From JAQUBU01 sp036677685 (GTDB taxonomy: Bacteria > Bacillota > Syntrophomonadia > Syntrophomonadales > Syntrophomonadaceae), in the NCBI GenBank assembly GCA_036677685.1, contig JAVBWA010000029.1:26102-90101 (forward strand): a stretch of 64,000 nucleotides of DNA. Direction: 5' to 3'. Below the pieces are notes generated by a model. That model had not been told where the DNA came from, did no database searches, and was given only the letters and a program-made list of their open reading frames with translations. The position numbers and the translations under genes were made by a program. This document shows, one piece after another, positions 16,907 to 25,402 of the stretch. The first letter of the stretch is position 1. Every line of letters begins with the position of its first letter.

Positions 16907-19092
16907 TCTATTGCCTCCCCCCAGATTGCAGCAGCTTCTTGAACTGCCAAATGGATGACTTCCCGCTTGTTTATTTGCCAAACCATTTGCTCCCCGGACA
17001 CTTTGCCCAATACTCTGGTTTCGATTCCCAATCCTTTAGCAATTGTTTGCAAGTCGTCAAGCTTGTCCGCTTTCAAGCTCACTACCACCCGGCCGGCGGC
17101 CTCTGAGAATAGAATACCATCGGTTCTTGGGGTATTGCTTTCTATATTCACATCAAATCCCAGGCCGCCTTTGATTGCAGACTCGGCAAGACAAACCGCC
17201 AGGCCTCCGTCCGAAATATCATGAGCTGATTTGATAATACTGGCGGAACTAAGGCTCAATATTAACTCGATGAGTTTTTTCTCTTCTTCCAGATCTGCTG
17301 CCGGAACCGCACCGCTTTCGACCCCGTGGCAGACATACAGATATTCGGAGCCGCCCAATTCGGAACGCAGCCGGCCCAGTAAAACTATTAAATCTCCTTC
17401 ATCTTTAAACGCCATATCGCTGCGCAGGCTGACATCAGGCAAGAAACCAACCATGCCCACCACCGGGGTGGGGAAAATTGCGCCGGCTGCAGTCTCATTG
17501 TAAAGGCTGACATTGCCGCTTACCACCGGTGTGTTCAAAACCCTGGCCGCCTCAGCCATTCCTTTAATCGCATTTTGCATTTGCCAGTAAATCTCAGGTT
17601 TTTCAGGACTGCCGAAGTTCAGGCAGTTGGTCAGGGCCAAAGGCCGTGCACCCACACAGGCCAAATTGCGTGCTGCTTCGCAAACCGCCAGCATTCCGCC
17701 TTGATAAGGGTCCAGATAAACCAGACGGCCGTTGCAGTCCGTAGTCATGGCTACACCTTTTTGGTGGCCCTTGATTCTTAATACCGCAGCATCACCAGCA
17801 CCGGGCACTACTGAGGTATTGGTCATTACCTGGTGGTCGTACTGCGAATAAACCCATTTTTTACTGGCTATATTGGGGGAAGCCAATAAGCTGCGCAAAG
17901 CCTTCTCTGCATCTGTCTCAGGCAGTGATTCGGGATTAAATTGCTTGCATTCCTGGTAATAGGGCGGTTCTTCACCCTGACGCAGGTAAACCGGACAGCC
18001 TTCAGTAAGTACCGCCACCGGGACTTCAGCTACGGTTTTCTCACCTTCGCAGACCCTGAAAATCCCGTCTCCGGTGACTTTACCGATTACTACCGCATCC
18101 AGCCCCCATTTGTCAAATATTTCTTTAATGCGGCCTTCTTTGCCGGACCGGGGCACAATCAGCATTCTTTCCTGAGATTCGGAGAGCATTACTTCGTAAG
18201 CGCTCATCCCCTGTTCGCGCCGGGGAACCAGTAAAACATCGACCTCTACTCCCCGGCCCTTTTTACTGGCCGTCTCCGCAATGGAACTGGTCAGACCCGC
18301 TGCCCCAAGATCCTGCATGCCGTCGACCAGGTCTTCTTTGATTAATTCCAGGCAGGCTTCAATCAAGAGTTTTTCCATAAAAGGATCACCCACCTGCACT
18401 GAAGGCCGTTTTTCCGCCGAGCTTTCCGAAAGCTCTTCGGAAGCAAATGTGGCTCCGTGGATTCCGTCTCTGCCGGTTTTGGCTCCAACAATCATGATGG
18501 GACTGCCGGTTTCATTGGCTACAGCCAAGGCTATTTCATTGCTGTTGACCAAACCTACACACATGGCATTAACCAGTGGATTGCCTTTATAAGCGGGGTT
18601 GAAATATACTTCTCCGCCTACCGTAGGTATGCCCAAACAGTTGCCGTACCCGGCAATACCGGCTACCACTCCCGAAAACAGTTGTCTGACCCGGGCATCA
18701 TCCAGTTCGCCAAAGCGCAGGGAATTCAAAGAGGCAATGGGCCGTGCGCCCATGGTGAAAATATCCCTTACGATCCCTCCCACTCCGGTAGCTGCACCCT
18801 GGTAGGGTTCAATTGCGGAGGGGTGGTTGTGGCTTTCGATTTTAAAGACCAATGCCTGTCCATCTTCAATATCCACGACTCCGGCATTTTCCCCGGGACC
18901 CTGAATAACCTGGGGTCCTTCGGTAGGAAAAGTTTTTAAAAGCGGACGTGAATTCTTATAACCGCAATGCTCCGACCACATAACGGCAAACATGCCAAGT
19001 TCGACATAATTCGGTTCACGTCCCATTATCTCCATAATCTGCTTATATTCTTCATCAAGCAGACCCATTTCCTTATAACTTAGTTCTCTCAT
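16891..19092 (-). CDS. purL: FGAM synthase large subunit, small-PurL type
   Basis: About 733 aa from MRELSYKEMGL. This short form works with separate PurQ and PurS, both encoded upstream. ATG 19092 overlaps the purQ TGA as ATGA. Motifs include MWSEHCGYKNSRPLL, KIESHNHPSAIEPYQGAATG and GGEVYFNPAY. It converts FGAR to FGAM using ammonia channelled from PurQ. Confidence 0.97.
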   Translation of the reverse strand: MRELSYKEMGLLDEEYKQIMEIMGREPNYVELGMFAVMWSEHCGYKNSRPLLKTFPTEGPQVIQGPGENAGVVDIEDGQALVFKIESHNHPSAIEPYQGAATGVGGIVRDIFTMGARPIASLNSLRFGELDDARVRQLFSGVVAGIAGYGNCLGIPTVGGEVYFNPAYKGNPLVNAMCVGLVNSNEIALAVANETGSPIMIVGAKTGRDGIHGATFASEELSESSAEKRPSVQVGDPFMEKLLIEACLELIKEDLVDGMQDLGAAGLTSSIAETASKKGRGVEVDVLLVPRREQGMSAYEVMLSESQERMLIVPRSGKEGRIKEIFDKWGLDAVVIGKVTGDGIFRVCEGEKTVAEVPVAVLTEGCPVYLRQGEEPPYYQECKQFNPESLPETDAEKALRSLLASPNIASKKWVYSQYDHQVMTNTSVVPGAGDAAVLRIKGHQKGVAMTTDCNGRLVYLDPYQGGMLAVCEAARNLACVGARPLALTNCLNFGSPEKPEIYWQMQNAIKGMAEAARVLNTPVVSGNVSLYNETAAGAIFPTPVVGMVGFLPDVSLRSDMAFKDEGDLIVLLGRLRSELGGSEYLYVCHGVESGAVPAADLEEEKKLIELILSLSSASIIKSAHDISDGGLAVCLAESAIKGGLGFDVNIESNTPRTDGILFSEAAGRVVVSLKADKLDDLQTIAKGLGIETRVLGKVSGEQMVWQINKREVIHLAVQEAAAIWGEAIECFMK

Positions 19093-19793
19093 CTTTTGCC
19101 CGCCTCCTCCAGCCATTTAACCATGGAAGCAAATATCTGTTTGCCGTCATTACCGCCCAGGATGCCTTCTGAACAACGCTCCGGGTGCGGCATCATACCC
19201 AGTACATTTCTCTGCCGGTTCAAAATACCGGCAATATTGGCAATAGAGCCATTGGGATTAAACTCGATCCCATCTTCACCTTGAGGACCGCAATAAGTAA
19301 AAAGAACCCTTTTTTCACTTTGCAGTTCTTTAAGGGTCTCGTCATCGCAAAAATAATTACCCTCACCATGGGCAATGGGAATTTTCAAAACCTGTCCGGC
19401 CTGAATCTGATTTGTGAAAGGAGATTCGCTGTTTTGAGTTTTTAAATATACGGGTTTGCAAATAAATTTCAAACTTTGATTTCTCAGCATGGCACCCGGC
19501 AACAGCCCTGCTTCGAGCAGAATCTGGAAGCCGTTGCAGATTCCGATTACCAATCCTCCGCCTTTGGCAAAATCGATAATCGATGCCATAACCGGGGAAA
19601 ACCTGGCTATGGCGCCAGTCCGCAGATAATCGCCGTAGGAAAAACCACCGGGCAGTATAAGTGCATCATATCCTTTGAGATCTGACTCCTGATGCCAAAC
19701 ATAGTTTACATCTTCATGCATTACATCCTTGATTACATGATAACAATCGGCATCACAGTTAGAGCCGGGAAAAACCACTACACCAAATCTCAT
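19089..19793 (-). CDS. purQ: FGAM synthase glutaminase subunit
   Basis: A 234-aa class I amidotransferase. VVFPGSNCDADCY at the N-terminus, the nucleophile VIGICNGFQILLEAG and MMPHPERCSE complete the triad. It is coupled to purL by a 4-nt overlap and follows purS by 2 nt. Confidence 0.97.
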   Translation of the reverse strand: MRFGVVVFPGSNCDADCYHVIKDVMHEDVNYVWHQESDLKGYDALILPGGFSYGDYLRTGAIARFSPVMASIIDFAKGGGLVIGICNGFQILLEAGLLPGAMLRNQSLKFICKPVYLKTQNSESPFTNQIQAGQVLKIPIAHGEGNYFCDDETLKELQSEKRVLFTYCGPQGEDGIEFNPNGSIANIAGILNRQRNVLGMMPHPERCSEGILGGNDGKQIFASMVKWLEEAGKR

Positions 19794-19795
19794 GA

Positions 19796-20047
19796 TTAAT
19801 CAACCTCCACGATTTCCACCCGGAAGTTTTCAATTACCGGGTTGGCCAAAAGCTTGTCGCTCATTTCCTCCATTTCTTTCGCGGCCTGATCTTTATCATT
19901 ACTGTTAATCCAGACTTCCACAAACTTGCCGATACGTACTTCATTTACGTTTTCATGGTCCAATACGTGCAAGGATTTCTTGACCGCTTCACCCTGCGGG
20001 TCCAGTACTCCTTCTTTCAAAGTCACATATACATTGGCTTTCAGCAA
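19796..20047 (-). CDS. purS: FGAM synthase accessory subunit
   Basis: 83 aa with the PurS pattern VYVTLKEGVLDPQGEAVKKS and VRIGKFVEV. It bridges PurQ and small PurL in the complex. Its position between purC and purQ is the standard Firmicute order. Confidence 0.96.
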   Translation of the reverse strand: MLKANVYVTLKEGVLDPQGEAVKKSLHVLDHENVNEVRIGKFVEVWINSNDKDQAAKEMEEMSDKLLANPVIENFRVEIVEVD

Positions 20048-20060
20048 GATTACTCCTCCT

Positions 20061-20777
20061 TTATTTCAGTTCCGCCTCAATTCTTCTTACAACTTCCTGA
20101 TAGGCTTCCTCTTCCTTACCCAAGTCCCGACGGAAACGGTCTTTATCCAACTTCTCCAGACTGATTTTATCCCAAAGCCGGCAGGTGTCGGGCGAGATTT
20201 CATCCCCTAAGAGTACCCGGCCTTCAAAAACCCCGAATTCCAGTTTAAAATCCACCAGGATTATACCGATGCGATCGAAGAAAGCCTGTAATATTTCATT
20301 TATTTTTAATGCCTGGGTTTGGATTTCGCGCAGCTGCTCATCGCTAGCCCACCCCATAACCCGGGCGTGGTATTCATTAATCATGGGATCATGCAAATCA
20401 TCGTTCTTATAATAAAGCTCAATAATAGGTCCGGCCAGGGCGGTCCCCTCTTCCCGGCCCAAGCGCTGGGCCAGGCTGCCCGCCACTACATTGCGGGTTA
20501 CCACCTCAACGGGCAGGATATGGAGTTTTTTCACCAATACATTACGATCATCAATCTGTTCCACCAGATGAGTTTCAATACCCTGTTGTTCCAGGTATTT
20601 GAACAGCAAACAGGATACCCGGTTGTTCACAATTCCCTTATTATTTATGGTCCCTTTCTTGGTTCCATCAAAAGCCGTAGCATCATCTTTGTAGATCATT
20701 AAAACCTGGGCTGGGTTGTCTGTTGCATAAATTTGTTTGGCTTTTCCCTCATAAAGGAACTCACCCTGCTGCACCAC
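20061..20777 (-). CDS. purC: SAICAR synthetase
   Basis: 238 aa, beginning LYEGKAKQIYATD and with VVTRNVVAGSLAQRLGREEG and LVDFKLEFG, the SAICAR synthetase signatures. It couples CAIR with aspartate. Confidence 0.97.
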   Translation of the reverse strand: MVQQGEFLYEGKAKQIYATDNPAQVLMIYKDDATAFDGTKKGTINNKGIVNNRVSCLLFKYLEQQGIETHLVEQIDDRNVLVKKLHILPVEVVTRNVVAGSLAQRLGREEGTALAGPIIELYYKNDDLHDPMINEYHARVMGWASDEQLREIQTQALKINEILQAFFDRIGIILVDFKLEFGVFEGRVLLGDEISPDTCRLWDKISLEKLDKDRFRRDLGKEEEAYQEVVRRIEAELK

Positions 20778-20802
20778 TATAATCCCTCCGTTTCATTTAC
20801 TA

Positions 20803-22098
20803 TTATTCCAGACCGCAGCGCCTGAAAATGTAATCAACATTTGCAGTATATATGGAAAGATCAAAAATCTTATCAATCTCCTCTAATGACAGATACCGGG
20901 CAATATCCTCATCTTGGGCTACCAGTTCCTGAAAATCAAGTCTGTCACTCCAGCTCTGCATGGCATTGCGCTGCACCAGTTGGTAGGCTTCTTCGCGCAG
21001 CAGGCCCTTGTCTATCAGGGCCAGCATAAGCTGCTGGGAGAAGCCCAGGCCTTTGGTTCTATTAAAATTAAACATCATATTGTCCGGGTAAACTACCAGA
21101 CCCTGTAATACGGTAATGAATTTCTCCAGAACATAATCCAGCAATATGCAGCTATCGGGAATAATCACGCGTTCGACTGATGAGTGGGTAAGATCCCGCT
21201 CATGCCAGAGCGCAACATTTTCCAGAGCGGCCATGGCATTGCCCCTGATCACCCGGGAAAGACCGGCTACCCGTTCACTCATCATCGGATTGCGTTTATG
21301 GGGCATAGCTGATGAGCCTTTCTGTCCTTTCTTGAATGGTTCTTCGACTTCCAGGATCTCGGTGCGCTGTAAATTCCGAATTTCGGTCGCCATCTTTTCC
21401 AGGGAACTGGCGATAACCGCCAGGGTGGTCATAAACTGGGCATGGCGGTCGCGCTGGATTATTTGGGTGGATACCGGGCAGGGCTTCAGCCCCAGTTTTC
21501 TGCAGACATATTCTTCCACCCGCGGGTCAAGGAGGGAATAATTGCCGACCGGCCCGGATATGGCCCCATAAGCCGCTACTTCACACGCCTCTTGCAGACG
21601 CTTAATGTCTCTTTCCAGTTCGGTATACCACAAGGCCATTTTCAAGCCGAAAGTGGTCGGTTCCCCATGGACTCCATGGGTGCGGCCAATATTTAAGGTA
21701 TATTTGTATTGCCGGGCTTTATCGGCTGCAACCGCTTTTAGTCTTTCCAGTTTGCCAAGAATTATAGCGCTGGCATCCCGCATCTGCATGGCCAGCCCGG
21801 TATCTAAAATGTCGGAAGAGGTCATCCCATAATGAATGTATTTGGAATCGTCCCCCACATGCTCGGCGACACTGGTTAAAAAAGCAATTACATCATGATG
21901 GACCTGGGCTTCGATTTCCTCAATACGCTGCCGGTTAAAGGCCGCCCGTTCCTTGATTACTTCCACCGCTGCCACCGGTATTTTGCCTAATTCAGCCCAG
22001 GCTTCACAGGCAGCCACCTCAATCTGCAGCCAATTGTTAAGTTTGTTGTCTTCCGACCAGATTTTGCCCATCTCAGGCAGGGTATACCTTTCGATCAT
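20803..22098 (-). CDS. purB: Adenylosuccinate lyase
   Basis: 431 aa. The fumarase-superfamily signature GSSAMPHKRNPMMSER is present with the catalytic Ser loop, and TSSDILDTGLA lies in the substrate site. It acts on both SAICAR and adenylosuccinate. It lies 97 nt after purE. Confidence 0.97.
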   Translation of the reverse strand: MIERYTLPEMGKIWSEDNKLNNWLQIEVAACEAWAELGKIPVAAVEVIKERAAFNRQRIEEIEAQVHHDVIAFLTSVAEHVGDDSKYIHYGMTSSDILDTGLAMQMRDASAIILGKLERLKAVAADKARQYKYTLNIGRTHGVHGEPTTFGLKMALWYTELERDIKRLQEACEVAAYGAISGPVGNYSLLDPRVEEYVCRKLGLKPCPVSTQIIQRDRHAQFMTTLAVIASSLEKMATEIRNLQRTEILEVEEPFKKGQKGSSAMPHKRNPMMSERVAGLSRVIRGNAMAALENVALWHERDLTHSSVERVIIPDSCILLDYVLEKFITVLQGLVVYPDNMMFNFNRTKGLGFSQQLMLALIDKGLLREEAYQLVQRNAMQSWSDRLDFQELVAQDEDIARYLSLEEIDKIFDLSIYTANVDYIFRRCGLE

Positions 22099-22180
22099 CT
22101 ACACTACTCTCCTTTATCAAGTGCTAATCATAGCAGTTTATCTAGTTTTAGAGAATGAAATACAACTACGGTTAGAAAAA

Positions 22181-22195
22181 CACCTCACCCCTCAC
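22181..22195 (-). repeat. G-rich heptad repeat run H3, directly after the purE stop
   Basis: After the purE TAA the minus strand reads GTGAGGG, GTGAGGT, two units of the GTNAGGN pattern also found after hisB and hisZ. It is short, so recognition rests on the shared position and unit. Confidence 0.5.
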
Positions 22196-22705
22196 TTATT
22201 TGTTCAAATATGCACTGGGGCCGATTGTTTTGAGTTTTTCGTCTTTATTAAGGACATCGGCCGCCATCTTTTGGCGATAGGCCAATAGTTCTGCATATAG
22301 TTTTTCATCTTTCAGGGCCAGCATTTGCACAGCCAGCAGACCCGCGTTGGTGCTGCCATTTATAGCCACGGTGGCAACAGGTATGCCACGCGGCATTTGG
22401 ACAATGGAATAAAGGGAGTCTACGCCTGAAAGAGTGCTGGTTTTGATTGGTACGCCGATTACCGGCAAAACCGTATAAGCGGCTATTACTCCCGGTAAAT
22501 GTGCTGCCCCTCCAGCCCCGGCAATTATAACTTCCATCCCTCTATCCCTGGCCTGGCTGGCATATGCGGCAGTCTGGTAAGGCAGGCGATGTGCCGAACA
22601 AATAGTATACTCATAATCGATGCCAAATTCCTGCAGGATATCGCCGGCTTCCTTCATGATCGCGAGGTCGGAGTCGCTGCCCATTATAATTCCGACTTGA
22701 GGCAT
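22196..22705 (-). CDS. purE: N5-carboxyaminoimidazole ribonucleotide mutase, class I
   Basis: 169 aa with VGIIMGSDSDLAIMKEA, SAHRLP and AGGAAHLPGV, the PurE core. No purK is seen in the window. It is the first gene of the pur operon, downstream of the riboswitch leader, with AAAGGAGGG before ATG 22705. Confidence 0.97.
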   Translation of the reverse strand: MPQVGIIMGSDSDLAIMKEAGDILQEFGIDYEYTICSAHRLPYQTAAYASQARDRGMEVIIAGAGGAAHLPGVIAAYTVLPVIGVPIKTSTLSGVDSLYSIVQMPRGIPVATVAINGSTNAGLLAVQMLALKDEKLYAELLAYRQKMAADVLNKDEKLKTIGPSAYLNK

Positions 22706-22725
22706 TATTACCCTCCTTTAATGTA

Positions 22726-22824
22726 AGGGGACACAACCCTTTTTACTATTTTTTATAGTTTGGTTTTGTCTAATCTCACCTATCGTTTTTCTTATATAAA
22801 TGCCTTTACCCGGGGAATGTCCCC
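22726..22824. mobile_element. 99-bp GGGGACA/TGTCCCC-ended element M1 in the pur leader
   Basis: AGGGGACACAACCC starts the segment and GGGGAATGTCCCC ends it, forming terminal inverted repeats around about 70 AT-rich bases. A second element with the same two end types and similar length (102 bp) lies at 58373. It has no coding capacity; it could be a MITE or a REP-like pair for a Y1 transposase. It lies between the riboswitch terminator and the purE ribosome binding site. A further hairpin (AAGGGT/ACCCTT) occurs at about 22834-22850. Confidence 0.5.
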
Positions 22825-22879
22825 ATTTTGTGTAAGGGTCCACAACCCTTTTTTAATATTGTTTGTTAGAGAAACAAAT

Positions 22880-22928
22880 AAGCCCGGGTGAACAGAGTTT
22901 CGTAACCGAAACCTATCCGCCTGGGCTT
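22880..22928 (-). terminator. Riboswitch-controlled terminator of the pur leader
   Basis: On the minus strand AAGCCCAGG pairs with CACCCGGGCTT, with an inner GTTTCG-GTTA-CGAAAC stem, followed by ATTTGTTTC. Its left arm AAGCC is also the 3' strand of aptamer helix P1, so the two structures exclude each other. Confidence 0.7.
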
Positions 22929-23026
22929 TTATCCCTATACGGTGTAGTGCTTTTTGCACCTGTGTCACTCGGACCAGCCATGTTGCCGCATGCGGAACCC
23001 TAGACACACTTTCGTGTTTCCAAGCC
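22924..23026 (-). ncRNA. ykkC-type riboswitch, probably PRPP-sensing, upstream of purE
   Basis: The minus-strand leader contains the ykkC hallmarks in order: an ACAC-GAAA-GTGT hairpin, CTAGGGTTCCG, GGCTGGTCCGAG, a GTGC-AAAAA-GCAC stem, and GGGATAAAAGCCC. Helix P1 can form from GGCTT (23026-23022) and AAGCC (22928-22924). ykkC subtypes bind guanidine, ppGpp, PRPP or nucleotides; purine synthesis genes are the known setting of the PRPP subtype, so that ligand is inferred from context. Ligand binding would block the terminator, giving an ON switch. No guanine aptamer was seen in tandem. Confidence 0.85.
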
Positions 23027-23054
23027 TATTCAGCTTTGGGCATTTTACAACTTG

Positions 23055-23083
23055 ATATTAACAAAGCTTTCCTGGCCTGTCAA
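23055..23083 (-). promoter_or_regulatory. Promoter of the pur operon
   Basis: On the minus strand TTGACA (23083-23078), a 17-nt spacer and TAATAT (23060-23055) make a near-perfect sigma-A promoter. Transcription would start near 23047, about 20 nt before the riboswitch aptamer. Repeat copy R2 lies immediately upstream of the -35 box. Confidence 0.85.
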
Positions 23084-23096
23084 CTCAAGACCGCTT

Positions 23097-23285
23097 TAAG
23101 CATCGGAAGAAACTGCGGAACTGTTTCAACACAATTTAATCATTCCCAAAGGGAATCAATATAAGCGGTCCCCGTAGGAGGCAACACACCGCCGCAACGA
23201 GGCGGGAGATTAGAACCCGTTGCCTGCTTTGCTAATAGTAACCCGGCCGTTTAAAGAAGCAGAGTACCTTTTTTCCCCTCGTTAT
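23097..23285 (-). repeat. Family-1 structured repeat, copy R2 (full length)
   Basis: A full copy of about 189 nt. On the plus strand it runs from GCATCGGAAGAAACTGCGG through CATTCCCAAAGGGAATC, GTCCCCGTAGG and CCGCCGCAACGAGGCGG to CCCCTCGTTAT. The end with CTCGTTAT lies 12 nt from the stop codon of the hydrolase gene at 23298. The other end abuts the pur promoter. Confidence 0.85.
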
Positions 23286-23297
23286 CAGATGGAGTTT

Positions 23298-24503
23298 TTA
23301 GTCCCGCAGTTGTGAGTCCAGCCAGCGGCCTACCCGACGGGCAAAAAGCAATTCCATGTGATTTACGTGCAGGACCGATTTATCGCGCATTTTGGCGCCA
23401 CCGTTCAACAGTCCGTCTGAATGCAGCACACTGGCTGTGAAAACCACCCCATCGCTGGGACCGCTGCTTTCACCCGGAAAGGTGTTGAACCGAGAGTTAT
23501 TGCCGGCCAAAATGGATATTTCAACATCGGGAGCAACACCCCATTTATCCAACCTGGCAATCAGCGAATCCCCGTCTTGGATAGCCGCATCTATGCCGCG
23601 CGAGTGGCTTACAAAACCCGAACCTCCAAAATATGTGGTCCACCAGTCTTGCTGCAGAATATCCAATGGGTATTCATCATCCCAACGGTAAAGCATCTGA
23701 GCCTGGCCGGGAAAACAACCGTCATTGTATATGGCCCGTTGGCTGGTGTTCACCATAATGCCCATAGAGAGAATCTGGTCCCAGGCCATAACCCCGTTGG
23801 AACCCGAAGTATAAACCAGATAATTAAGCAAAGGATTGCGAAACGGGTAATCCAAACCCATGTTGGGAACCCCCAGCATTATGTAACGTCTGATATCACC
23901 CCGGTAAGGAGTACTGCTTTTGCCGGCCAGATACAAGCGGGCAGCCAGCCCGCCTTTGCTATGGGCAATGATATCCACCTTTGCTGCCTTGCTTAGTTCT
24001 TTAACCCGGGTAAGCGCATCCGCAAGCTGCTCGGCCTGAATATAATTGTCACCATGGGGGTGGGAAAAGGTTACGGCAAATACGCGGTAGCCCATCTCCA
24101 CAAGCTGCTGTTGCAGCCCTTGAAAACCCATGGAATACAAGTCGGTATACGATGTAGCATCCAACCCTGCTCCATGAACCAGGACTACCGGGACCATATG
24201 GCGGTTTTTATCCCAACCCGGGGCCAAATGAAGCAGGTATTGGTCGGCAGCAGGGGTACTGGTTCCAAAATGAGCGGCAATATCAATATCTTTGTGCAGG
24301 TTTTCGGCAGAAAATTTCTCAGGTTTTTGGTTCTTGAGGCCTAAAGCCCGGCGCGGCTCAACTTTTTCCCAGAAGCGATCACTATTCTGGTATTCGACTC
24401 CTACATTGAGGAACATGTCCCGGGATAACTGGTGCATAAAATCAACTCCGGATTTCTCGAGCGAATCCATGAAGACTTGAAGACCGCAAATTAAATCGAA
24501 CAT
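23298..24503 (-). CDS. Alpha/beta hydrolase, lipase/PGAP1-like
   Basis: 401 aa. The fold markers are VVLVHGAGLDATS (oxyanion loop), the nucleophile elbow IIAHSKGGLAARLYL, a candidate acid in GPSDGVVF and a candidate base in HVNHMELL. This resembles class 2 lipases and PGAP1-like esterases. No signal peptide or lipobox is seen, so it may be cytosolic. It stands alone behind its own promoter. The substrate is unknown. Confidence 0.82.
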   Translation of the reverse strand: MFDLICGLQVFMDSLEKSGVDFMHQLSRDMFLNVGVEYQNSDRFWEKVEPRRALGLKNQKPEKFSAENLHKDIDIAAHFGTSTPAADQYLLHLAPGWDKNRHMVPVVLVHGAGLDATSYTDLYSMGFQGLQQQLVEMGYRVFAVTFSHPHGDNYIQAEQLADALTRVKELSKAAKVDIIAHSKGGLAARLYLAGKSSTPYRGDIRRYIMLGVPNMGLDYPFRNPLLNYLVYTSGSNGVMAWDQILSMGIMVNTSQRAIYNDGCFPGQAQMLYRWDDEYPLDILQQDWWTTYFGGSGFVSHSRGIDAAIQDGDSLIARLDKWGVAPDVEISILAGNNSRFNTFPGESSGPSDGVVFTASVLHSDGLLNGGAKMRDKSVLHVNHMELLFARRVGRWLDSQLRD

Positions 24504-24524
24504 TTTTAACTCCCCCTCTGTTTT

Positions 24525-24553
24525 ATTATAACAATTCGGGAGAGTACAACCAA
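24525..24553 (-). promoter_or_regulatory. Promoter of the lipase-like gene
   Basis: On the minus strand TTGGTT (24553-24548), 17 nt, TATAAT (24530-24525), with a GGGGGAG ribosome binding site and ATG 24503 downstream. Confidence 0.65.
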
Positions 24554-24590
24554 GATATCCCTTTTTTAACTACAATTCTACATGATTCTT

Positions 24591-24777
24591 AAGCATCGGA
24601 AAAAACTACGGAGCAGTTTCAACGTAATTTAATCATTCCCGAAGGGAATAAATATAAGTTGTCCCCGTAGTAGGGGGCAACACACCGCCGCAACGAGGCG
24701 GGAAATGAGATCACAGGGATTGGTTTGTTAATAAGAATCTGATTGCTTAAAAAAGTGGAGGGAATCTTCCTCGTTTA
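24591..24777 (-). repeat. Family-1 structured repeat, copy R3 (full length, first of a tandem pair)
   Basis: A full copy with the CATTCCCGAAGGGAAT hairpin (C-UUCG-G loop on the minus strand), a GTCCCCGTAG segment with a small duplication (TAGTAGGGGG), and CAACGAGGCGG. Its closing end is degenerate (TCCTCGTTTA). It is joined head to tail to R4, and the pair fills the otherwise gene-free 24591-24909. Confidence 0.85.
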
Positions 24778-24909
24778 GGCACCGGAGGAAACTGCGGAGC
24801 AGTTTCAACACACCGCCGCAACGAGGCGGGAGATGAGATCATAACGCCTGGTCTGTTAATAGGGAACCGGACGCTTAAAAATGTGAAAGAACATCTTTTG
24901 CCTCGTTAT
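24778..24909 (-). repeat. Family-1 structured repeat, copy R4 (internally deleted)
   Basis: It contains the GAAACTGC-GGA-GCAGTTTC hairpin directly joined to CACCGCCGCAACGAGGCGG, so both UNCG hairpins are deleted. The closing TGCCTCGTTATA provides the TAA stop of the small gene at 24906. Confidence 0.85.
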
Positions 24910-25079
24910 ATTTGACCAAGTTTCCTTTTCAAATCGTAAATCTTGTTTCGTATGGTAAGAGCTTCATTCCTGAGTCCGGCATCGGCAATTAGCTGCCAGT
25001 TTGCCATACCGCTTTCGCTTTCAATTTCGTCCAACCGGGCAATTAAACCCCGGGCCAGACGTTTCCCCAGTTCATCCAT
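24906..25079 (-). CDS. Small hypothetical protein flanked by repeats
   Basis: 57 aa from MDELGKRLARGLIARLDEIE, predicted helical and charged, ending KLGQI. ATG 25079 follows GGAGGAGCAGGA and is preferred over upstream in-frame starts that lie in repeat copy R5. Its stop codon is made by the end of R4. No family is recognised. Confidence 0.55.
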   Translation of the reverse strand: MDELGKRLARGLIARLDEIESESGMANWQLIADAGLRNEALTIRNKIYDLKRKLGQI

Positions 25080-25136
25080 TCCTGCTCCTCCTATTTGAGC
25101 TTGTTTATTAGATTCTCCCTTAAGTCCATGGTTTTT

Positions 25137-25190
25137 AAACATCCGAAGAAACTGCACAGCAGTTTCAACACCGCCGCAACGAGCGGGAGA
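25137..25190 (-). repeat. Family-1 structured repeat, copy R5 (remnant)
   Basis: Only GAAGAAACTGCACAGCAGTTTC and a shortened CCGCCGCAACGAGCGGGAGA remain. The stem GAAACTGC/GCAGTTTC is kept although the loop has changed. From 25191 to 25402 I see only an AT-rich stretch with a possible weak promoter (TTGATA near 25354) for the next gene. Confidence 0.7.
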
Positions 25191-25402
25191 AATATTTATA
25201 ATTATTCATTTCGCTTCACTCAAGGCACGAAACATAACGAAAAGATTTTTTCAGACTTCGACTTATACCGGTTTTGTTTTCCAAAGTCCAAACGGGAATA
25301 TTAGTCAAATTCCATGCAACAAATTATTTTTTTTGTGTAATAATTATTTTAGGTTTGATATATACACGGATTATTAGCTAAATATAGAAAGGATGAATTA
25401 GC

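Noticed and set aside
22792..23007. 71-aa minus-strand reading frame
   Set aside because: It runs through the riboswitch aptamer and terminator; no ribosome binding site or family.
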